Assembly: GCF_947495255.1 (NCBI RefSeq)
Contig: NZ_CANLYI010000008.1
Span: 186,001-250,000, forward strand
Length of the DNA: 64,000 nucleotides
Source of the DNA: an uncultured Winogradskyella sp.
Lineage (GTDB): Bacteria; Bacteroidota; Bacteroidia; Flavobacteriales; Flavobacteriaceae
Reading direction: 5' to 3'
Shown piece after piece: positions 57,664-64,000 of the stretch. Numbering within the stretch: the stretch's first letter is position 1; the number at the start of each line of letters is the position of its first letter. The position numbers and the translations under genes are program-made. The notes under the pieces were generated by a model, which searched no databases, had not been told where the DNA came from, and saw only the letters and a program-made list of their open reading frames with translations.

Positions 57664-58626
57664 TTACAACTTAATATAATCTATTCGTTTTTGTCTAATA
57701 TTAACGCGTTTAACAAAAGATGGCTTTTTTACCACTTTCGGTAATAAATAGGTCTGATTATTTCCTAAATCTTTATAATTACACTCAACTCTAAAATCGT
57801 CAGTTTTTACAGCATTATAATCTTCCAAGTCCACATAAAATGAAACGCTTACAGTTTTAGGAAAATAATTAATGTTAACGTTACTGGGTTGATTGGTTAT
57901 AATAACAGGTACTTCTTTTATACCTTCTGTAAATCTGGCAACATCACCAGATACTTGTATTATTTTAGGAAATACCTCTATATTTTCTAATGATGAAATA
58001 TCTAAATTTAAAGATGTACTTATAGGTTGATTGACACTAGTTAACAATAATTCTTCTGTTTTGATAGAATTAATTTTATTGACCATTGCGGCAGACCCAA
58101 CAATCTTTACGCTATCTGTATTAAAATTAAAATCTCCTTTTAAATCATAACCAACTGCGTAATTAATGTTTTTAACCAATTCAACAGGAACAACTTTTGA
58201 TGCTCTTTTAGAAAATGAAATTAAAAGTGTATCTGGCATTACAGAAAGTAATTGATAAGAATTACCTAGTTGCCCTTCTAATAAATACTTATGCTTTTGC
58301 ACATCAAAAATAAACTGATTGCCCTTTATCGTTACATTATTTTTAGAATTAACAATCAATTCCTTAGACCTATTAAAAAGAAGAGGAACTAACGCAAAGC
58401 CTTTAGCTTCAACATATGCATCAATATAAGTAGTTGAATCATTTTTAATTATTATCTCATCTTCTACATTAATTAAATTAACCTTTACTTTAATGGTTTG
58501 CTTATAATCGCTAGATAGTTTAGAAAAAATTAGTAACACAAACGCAGCAATAAAGAACAAACTAAAACGCTTGTAATTTTTATTTTTGAAATAGTCTAAT
58601 ATGTTTGTGTTCTTATTTGGTTTCAT
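57664..58626 (-). CDS. YbbR-like domain protein
   Basis: A 320-residue protein with an N-terminal membrane helix (about 20-40, FSLFFIAAFVLLIFSKL) and then YbbR-like beta repeats (VVPVELVKNINYAVGYD, VKIVGSAAMVNKINSIKTE). YbbR proteins in other phyla occur with cyclic-di-AMP synthase genes, but here the neighbours are coaE and a glycosyltransferase, an arrangement I recall as common in flavobacteria. Function unknown. Confidence 0.82.
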   Translation of the reverse strand: MKPNKNTNILDYFKNKNYKRFSLFFIAAFVLLIFSKLSSDYKQTIKVKVNLINVEDEIIIKNDSTTYIDAYVEAKGFALVPLLFNRSKELIVNSKNNVTIKGNQFIFDVQKHKYLLEGQLGNSYQLLSVMPDTLLISFSKRASKVVPVELVKNINYAVGYDLKGDFNFNTDSVKIVGSAAMVNKINSIKTEELLLTSVNQPISTSLNLDISSLENIEVFPKIIQVSGDVARFTEGIKEVPVIITNQPSNVNINYFPKTVSVSFYVDLEDYNAVKTDDFRVECNYKDLGNNQTYLLPKVVKKPSFVKRVNIRQKRIDYIKL

Positions 58627-58634
58627 TTTTTGAG

Positions 58635-59636
58635 CTAGAAAAACAATTGAGGAAATGATTCTTTAGGATTTTTTCTTAAAACGACCAACGTAAACGTTGA
58701 TATCAAAAATCCAATACCATAACCAAAAAACTGTATAACAATGGCAAATAAAGCTTGAAAAGCAATTACAATACTTCTATTAAAAATTAAAGCTAAAACA
58801 AAGGCTATTATAAAATACAATCCATATAAGTAAATAGGTAAATAACAGTTAAATATCATTAAAAATAATGAAACAATTAGTCCCAAACTAAATAAAGTTG
58901 GAAACCAGTACACGAGACTTTTAGATTTTGGATGCCATTGATTAAGTATTGGCCTTACCATGCCAAATTTATTGACTTGTTTATAAAATTTGGACCAAGA
59001 AACACGTCGTTTATGATAAACATAAGCATTTTCTATAAGTGTTGTTTTATAACCTAATTTATGCAATCTAAGTGATAAATCTGGATCTTCACCAGGATGA
59101 ATTTTACCAAAACCTTCCGAGGCTAAAAATGCAGTCTTAGATAAACCCATATTAAAACTTCGTGGTTGAAAATCCTCTACCTTTTGCTTACCTCCTCTTA
59201 TTCCTCCTGTGGTAATAAATGAAGTCATGGCAAAGTTTATAGCTTTTTGAAGATTTGAAAATGAACTATGTGCAGCGTCAGGACCACCAAAACAATCGTA
59301 ATAATTTTTGTCTAAAAACGTCTTTACTTCCATTAAATAATTTGAAGGCATTAACACATCAGAATCTAAAATGATATAGTAATTACCTTTTGCCTTTTGC
59401 ATTCCGAAGTTACGAGAATCTCCAGGACCAGAATTTGGTTTAAAATAATAAGAGATATCTAATTTACTTTGAAATTTTTCTACAACATGCTCTGATGTAT
59501 CAGAAGAACCATCCTCAACTATTACTATTTCAAAGGTATTATCGCCATCAAAATTCAAAAAACTACCTAGGAGTTCTTCAATTTCTTCAGGTCTATTATA
59601 TACTGGGATAATAAAAGAAAAATCTAATGCCTTCAT
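58635..59636 (-). CDS. Family 2 glycosyltransferase
   Basis: A 333-residue protein. The N-terminal GT-A domain (5-215) has FIIPVYNRPEEIEELL, VIVEDGSSDTSEHV, PGDSRNFGMQKAKGNY and the metal-binding DSDV. The acceptor-site region is NMGLSKTAFLASEGFG with PGEDPDLSLRL. The C-terminal 100 residues form three or four membrane helices, so it acts at the inner membrane. The sugar and acceptor are unknown. It is the first gene of a unit with YbbR and coaE. Confidence 0.9.
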   Translation of the reverse strand: MKALDFSFIIPVYNRPEEIEELLGSFLNFDGDNTFEIVIVEDGSSDTSEHVVEKFQSKLDISYYFKPNSGPGDSRNFGMQKAKGNYYIILDSDVLMPSNYLMEVKTFLDKNYYDCFGGPDAAHSSFSNLQKAINFAMTSFITTGGIRGGKQKVEDFQPRSFNMGLSKTAFLASEGFGKIHPGEDPDLSLRLHKLGYKTTLIENAYVYHKRRVSWSKFYKQVNKFGMVRPILNQWHPKSKSLVYWFPTLFSLGLIVSLFLMIFNCYLPIYLYGLYFIIAFVLALIFNRSIVIAFQALFAIVIQFFGYGIGFLISTFTLVVLRKNPKESFPQLFF

Positions 59637-59752
59637 AAGTTACAAAGGTAAATAAACCTAACACAAAAATTAATGCTTAGAGTAGCTTAAATAAAATTAT
59701 AATAAGATAAAAGGATTAACTAGTAAGAACCAAGAATTACAAGAATTATAAA

Positions 59753-59783
59753 CAAAAAAAAGCCGCTAAATAGCGGCTTTTTA
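59753..59783. terminator. Bidirectional terminator
   Basis: AAAAAGCCGCTA pairs with TAGCGGCTTTTT. It lies downstream of the adhesin gene on the minus strand; A and T runs flank both sides. Confidence 0.9.
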
Positions 59784-59803
59784 ATAAATATAGGATTAGG
59801 CTA

Positions 59804-62800
59804 TTATTGCTTAATCACTCTTATTGTTTGTGTAATATTTGCAATAGTTACTTTAACAAAATAAGCACCAGTTTGTAACTGAGACATATCTAATTCACTA
59901 TCAATTGCATTAGGAGTGGCTCTTAATACTTCTTGACCTAGCATATTATACATTGAAACCTGCTCTATTGTATTTTGAGCATTTAATGTTAATGTATTTT
60001 TAACTGGGTTAGGGAAATATGTGAAAGCATTTACATCAAAATTGTCAACAGATAATGCTTCTTCAGATTCTGACCAAATTGCCAATGTAAATTCAGATGC
60101 TGAAGACGTAGTTGCATAATAATAGAAAACTCTTAATAAGTAAGTTTCACCAACTACAAAATCAGTACGGCTAATTCTTGGATTACCAAAAGTAGAATCA
60201 TAATCATCACATTCTACTGATACTAAACTACCACATTCTCCACTAAATAATTCAATTACACCATCAAAATCATCAGTTACATCAATATTAATGTCTGCTG
60301 AAGTTGCAACAAAACTATACCATACATCATCATTTGAAGTCCCTGCACAAGCAGCAACTCCTGAATCTGTAGCTGCAGCTATTGAACCTTGAATTTGAGT
60401 TGCAGATGCAAAATCTGCTATTTCATTTTCTACAGTAACAGCAAATGCCCCTAAACAATCATCATTTAAAGGAGGACAATCGTAAACAAAAGCACCTACA
60501 AACAAATCACAAGTATTATCTGTACCATGTAAAATGTTTAAGTCAATACTAGTACCACTGGTATAAGGACCAACAGTTATAATTCCTAAGCTTGAAACAG
60601 CATACGTATTTGTACCATCATAAAGTTCTGGAATACCATCACCTAAAGCTGTAACATCAACATCTATTGAAAATTGATTATTTGCACAATCAGATACAAT
60701 AGTAGCTGTTGCTTCTGCAGGAGCACAAGATGCAACAACAATATTAACATCTACATCCATAGTAACACCATAAGTTGAACTATTACATGGGTCTGTAGCA
60801 TTAGCATTAGTATCATCCGTTACAATACGCATTCTATGTTGACCTAATGAAGCACCTGATGGCATCGTAAATGATGCATCTAATGTTGTTGGATCAGCGT
60901 TTGTTGATTCACCTGTATAAACTAAATCTGACGCATCAAATACTAAATCATCATCAAAATCAATCCAAATATTTGTTCCATATGTATAACCTGTTACGAA
61001 TGTAATCTGAACATTTGAGTTAATACCAGCAGCCAAATCTACTGGAGAACCAGTAAAATCTTCATATGTAATATCACCACCACTTGCAAAATCTACAGAA
61101 CCAACTTGTAGATTTGAAATACCATCACCATCATTACTTGATGGTACTGATGAACAATATCCTGTATATAAAGATAATGGTCCAATCCATGGGCTAACAC
61201 CATCTCCACAATTAGCTCTTACGTATACATTGTAATCATGATCAGCAGTTAAAGAATTAATTGTATAAGGGTTTGTAACTTCAGTCTCTGTTGCAGTACC
61301 TGTAACAGTTTCACCATTAGTAATATCAACTACTTCAATATCCCATAGCGTTTCAGAGTCACCTGCTGTCCAAGCAATATCTGCTGATGTATATGAGAAA
61401 CCTGTAACTAATAAATCTGAAGGTTCAACACATGCTGGCACTTCTTCCACGATAACATCGTCAATATAAAGGTACCATCCGTCTAGGCCTAGACCTGTTG
61501 CAGGCACATGAAATGCAATATAAACATCACCAGTATAAGCTGTTAAATCAATTATAACTTCTTGATATTCTATATTATCATAAGAAGCATTAGCCAATAA
61601 CGTTTCTGTAAAATCAGTTGGTTCTGTACCTGTGGTAGATAATAAAACTGTAAAATCATTTGGTTCTCCTACTGATCTAACACGATGTTGAAATTTAAGT
61701 CTTTCTCCACCTGTTAATGCAAGTTGAGGAGAAACTAAATAATCATCGTTCGCACCTGCATTATAATCAGTGTATATTCCAAATGCTTGAGTTCCTGAAT
61801 TAGCATAAGCTGCAGAATCATAAATTATCCATGCATCACCATCTTCGTTATTATCAATTGATGACCAACATGATAACGTTTCGCTCGTTGATTCTAAATC
61901 CTCTGTCCAAGGGAACATTGTAATAGTTTCACATGCTGTATAAAAAGAAAAAGGTCCAACCCATGGGCTTGTATCTCCTCCTCCACAATCTGCTTGCACA
62001 TAGTACTCATAAGCCGTAGCAGCTGTCAAACTAGAAGCTTCAAACGGATTAGCAACAGAAGAATTAGTCGCTGTGCCTGTAGGTGTAAAACCTAATTCAC
62101 CAAGCTCTACATTCCATGCCGATGCTCCTGCATTATCTGTCCAAGCTAAATCAGCTGTAGATGTTGTTATAGACATAGAACTTAAATCTGTTGGCTCTAC
62201 ACAAGAAGGGATTGTTTCAATAGAAATATTATCTAAGAAATAAGCATCATAACTACCAGTAAGACCGTGTTTAAATGCTAAATAGCTATCTGTTCCTGCA
62301 GGTATATTAACAGTATAACTTTCGTAATCATTAGTTACTAACGTTATAGTTTCTATTGCCGTAAAAGTTGTTCCATCAGCAGCATCTGTCAAAGTACCAA
62401 CAATTAATTGTTGATCAATACTTCCGTCTACATCAAAACTAACTCTGTTTAATCCAGAAGTTAAATCCGTAGTTTCAGGACTAACTAATATATAATCGTT
62501 TGTTACATCTGCAGCGTTATACATGTAAAATGAATTTGCACCTGTAGAACTAACATAACCATATCCTGTACCACCATCAATAAATGACCAACACGTTGGT
62601 ATTGTTGGTGAACTAGATGTACCTGTTGCCGTAGTATCAAAATCTTCCGTATATGGAACTGTAAAAGCTTCGCATTCAGTAGTAAATGTAAATGGTCCAG
62701 CCCAAGCACTTAAATCTGCTCCACAATCTGCTTGAACATAAAAATCATAACTAGTACCAGACATTAAACCTGTCTTTGTATAAGGGTTGGCAACTCCTGT

Positions 62801-63469
62801 ATCTGTAGCATTCCCTGTAATTGCTTCACCTTGTTCAACAATTTCTATATTATATAAAGCTGAACTACCATTCTCTGTCCAAGACAAGTCTGCTCCTTCT
62901 ATTGTAGTATTCGTTGCACTTAATAAAGAAGGCTGAGGACATGAAATAGTTTGCGTTAAAAAGATATTATCTAAATAAAAATAACTATCTCCACTTTGCC
63001 ACTCTCCTCTAATTCTAAATTTAAAATCAGAGCCACTTGGCAAACTTGCTGCTGGTATAGTTTCAGAGTATTGCGAACAAGCCGTAGTTTCTGTAACTCC
63101 AAAAGACGAAATTGAATTCCAAGCAGCACCATCATCAGTAGAGTATTCTACATAAATAATATAATCAACAGGATTAGTTAAATATGGTCTCGCCAACCAT
63201 TGAAATTCAACCGTAGTATCTGTTCCGTTTGAACCTCCAACATAATTTGGTGATGTAAAAGAACCATCATTTGATGCTGAACTGTACATGTTATCAGCGA
63301 TGTTCCCTGATCCTTCACACAAATAAGCTTCAGCTGTACTAGTAAAATAACTTACTTGTGTCCATCCTGCTGGGAAACCAGAATCTAGACTTTCTTGAAT
63401 AAAAATTTGCGCATTAGATTGCCAACAAAAAGCAACCAACGCAAATAACATTAATGTAATTTTTTTCAT
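59804..63469 (-). CDS. Large T9SS-secreted adhesin-like protein with repeated FN3 and jelly-roll domains
   Basis: A 1221-residue surface protein. Signal peptide 1-20. Three successive units of about 245 residues follow, each with a choice-of-anchor J/MAM-like jelly-roll domain (such as FFYLDNI or YIDDVIVEE ends) and a fibronectin type III-like domain starting with CxxPxxL and ending VQADCG...SPWxGPFSF. A GEVED domain (IWIDFDDDLVFDASD) lies at about 775-920. A further PPC-like beta domain runs to about 1135, and a T9SS type A sorting domain (FTYFPNPVKNTLTL to the end) closes it. Probably an adhesin or matrix protein; no enzyme part is seen. Confidence 0.88.
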   Translation of the reverse strand: MKKITLMLFALVAFCWQSNAQIFIQESLDSGFPAGWTQVSYFTSTAEAYLCEGSGNIADNMYSSASNDGSFTSPNYVGGSNGTDTTVEFQWLARPYLTNPVDYIIYVEYSTDDGAAWNSISSFGVTETTACSQYSETIPAASLPSGSDFKFRIRGEWQSGDSYFYLDNIFLTQTISCPQPSLLSATNTTIEGADLSWTENGSSALYNIEIVEQGEAITGNATDTGVANPYTKTGLMSGTSYDFYVQADCGADLSAWAGPFTFTTECEAFTVPYTEDFDTTATGTSSSPTIPTCWSFIDGGTGYGYVSSTGANSFYMYNAADVTNDYILVSPETTDLTSGLNRVSFDVDGSIDQQLIVGTLTDAADGTTFTAIETITLVTNDYESYTVNIPAGTDSYLAFKHGLTGSYDAYFLDNISIETIPSCVEPTDLSSMSITTSTADLAWTDNAGASAWNVELGELGFTPTGTATNSSVANPFEASSLTAATAYEYYVQADCGGGDTSPWVGPFSFYTACETITMFPWTEDLESTSETLSCWSSIDNNEDGDAWIIYDSAAYANSGTQAFGIYTDYNAGANDDYLVSPQLALTGGERLKFQHRVRSVGEPNDFTVLLSTTGTEPTDFTETLLANASYDNIEYQEVIIDLTAYTGDVYIAFHVPATGLGLDGWYLYIDDVIVEEVPACVEPSDLLVTGFSYTSADIAWTAGDSETLWDIEVVDITNGETVTGTATETEVTNPYTINSLTADHDYNVYVRANCGDGVSPWIGPLSLYTGYCSSVPSSNDGDGISNLQVGSVDFASGGDITYEDFTGSPVDLAAGINSNVQITFVTGYTYGTNIWIDFDDDLVFDASDLVYTGESTNADPTTLDASFTMPSGASLGQHRMRIVTDDTNANATDPCNSSTYGVTMDVDVNIVVASCAPAEATATIVSDCANNQFSIDVDVTALGDGIPELYDGTNTYAVSSLGIITVGPYTSGTSIDLNILHGTDNTCDLFVGAFVYDCPPLNDDCLGAFAVTVENEIADFASATQIQGSIAAATDSGVAACAGTSNDDVWYSFVATSADINIDVTDDFDGVIELFSGECGSLVSVECDDYDSTFGNPRISRTDFVVGETYLLRVFYYYATTSSASEFTLAIWSESEEALSVDNFDVNAFTYFPNPVKNTLTLNAQNTIEQVSMYNMLGQEVLRATPNAIDSELDMSQLQTGAYFVKVTIANITQTIRVIKQ

Positions 63470-63649
63470 GTAAAATGGATTAAAAGTTAGTAATTCTTTA
63501 AAAATATGTTAATTCTTTAGAAGAAGAGGATGTTTAACTTTCAAATCGTTGAAATGTAAAAAATACCGCTAAGAGACCTAATTCGAGTTGTCTGTCAACT
63601 AACTATTGAAAATAAAGCTATAATATTTGAAATTCCGAAAATTTAAAAG

Positions 63650-63687
63650 AAAAAAAAAAGCCGTTTCGTATGTAACGAAACGGCTTT
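63650..63687 (-). terminator. Terminator of fabI
   Basis: AAAGCCGTTTCGT (63657-63669) and ACGAAACGGCTTT (63675-63687) pair; on the minus strand the stem is followed by a T run of nine or more. It ends the fabI transcript before the adhesin gene. Confidence 0.9.
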
Positions 63688-63708
63688 AGCATTAAAATAT
63701 ATGTAACC

Positions 63709-64000
63709 TTATTGGTTATCTATAAATGTTTCCATAACTGAATCACTCACTCCCATATTACTGAAACCGCCATCATTATATAAATTTTGAAGTGTTACGC
63801 GTTTGGTTAAATCACTAAATAAAGTAATAGTGTAATTAGCACAATCCATAGCTGAAGCATTTCCTAATGGTGACATTTTCTCAGCATAAGCAATAAAGCC
63901 ATCGAATCCTTTAACTCCACTACCTGCTGTTGTTGGTGTTGGTGATTGAGAAATAGTATTTACTCTTACTTTTTTATCTCTTCCAAAGAAATAGCCAAAA
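63709..64000 (-). CDS. fabI: Enoyl-ACP reductase FabI (C-terminal part)
   Basis: The minus strand from the right edge to the stop at 63709-63711 encodes the last 97 or so residues of an NADH-dependent enoyl-[acyl carrier protein] reductase, the last step of each fatty acid elongation cycle. Seen are VRVNTISQSPTPTTAGSG, GFDGFIAYAEKMSPLGNAS, CANYTITLFSDLTKRVT and NDGGFSNMGVS. The catalytic Tyr-x6-Lys part lies outside the window. A strong terminator follows. Confidence 0.92.
   Translation of the reverse strand, partial: FGYFFGRDKKVRVNTISQSPTPTTAGSGVKGFDGFIAYAEKMSPLGNASAMDCANYTITLFSDLTKRVTLQNLYNDGGFSNMGVSDSVMETFIDNQ

Overview
The window is chromosomal DNA from a low-GC member of the Bacteroidota, almost certainly a marine-type Flavobacteriaceae. 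The evidence is: secreted proteins ending in type IX secretion (T9SS, Por-type) C-terminal sorting domains; many SPII lipoproteins; DUF5686, DUF3857 and CarboxypepD_reg-like proteins; a YtxJ-type bacillithiol-system protein; Bacteroidota-type promoter boxes (TAnnTTTG); and no clear Shine-Dalgarno sequences. The genus cannot be fixed from the sequence. No tRNA, rRNA, IS element, prophage, CRISPR array or recognisable defence cassette was seen. The region is largely housekeeping and envelope genes.

Layout. 1-3.5 kb: katG with a downstream ankyrin-repeat gene (minus), a DUF2007 gene and an open frame with no normal start. 3.5-9.5 kb: a secreted FG-GAP protein, a YbiT-like ABC-F ATPase with one decayed ATP site, a TlpA-like lipoprotein lacking its cysteines, and a small transaldolase. 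9.5-12.2 kb: an SDR gene with three small uncharacterised genes, then the SRP RNA. 12.2-17.7 kb: glutaminyl-peptide cyclotransferase, hotdog thioesterase and several envelope proteins. 17.7-24 kb: glyA, fumarylacetoacetase, a long RluA-type pseudouridine synthase and a lipoprotein. 24-35.5 kb: a Calx-beta T9SS protein, ytxJ, clpB, an acyltransferase, mqo, a TraB/GumN protein and an OmpW-like porin. 35.8-43.5 kb: deoC and deoD (nucleoside catabolism), a lipoprotein phosphatase, smpB, an SH3 protein, and a DUF5686 plus NTF2-like pair. 43.6-54.2 kb: pcm, then a long plus-strand run (Gfo/Idh oxidoreductase, 3-hydroxybutyryl-CoA dehydrogenase, M23-like lipoprotein, DUF1015, YggS, a DEDDh exonuclease/GIY-YIG fusion, DUF3857, Kv-type channel, miaA), several members of which overlap or nearly touch. 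54.2-59.6 kb: a minus-strand run with a VanZ-like gene, an RprXY-like two-component system, coaE, a YbbR protein and a GT2 glycosyltransferase. 59.8-64 kb: a 1221-residue T9SS adhesin and the 3' end of fabI.

The strongest second-look items are: a DnaQ-UvrC-like fusion whose catalytic N-terminus is only encoded if translation starts at an AUA codon and which carries a UvrC-like four-cysteine set; the ABC-F protein in which the P-loop of NBD2 and the signature of NBD1, the two halves of one composite ATP site, are both degenerate; an M23-like lipoprotein with a one-base His-to-Tyr change at a zinc ligand; intergenic palindromes and a dispersed repeat family; and an 18-base inverted repeat bounding 157 bases between deoC and deoD. 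I do not see a convincing multi-gene undescribed system.
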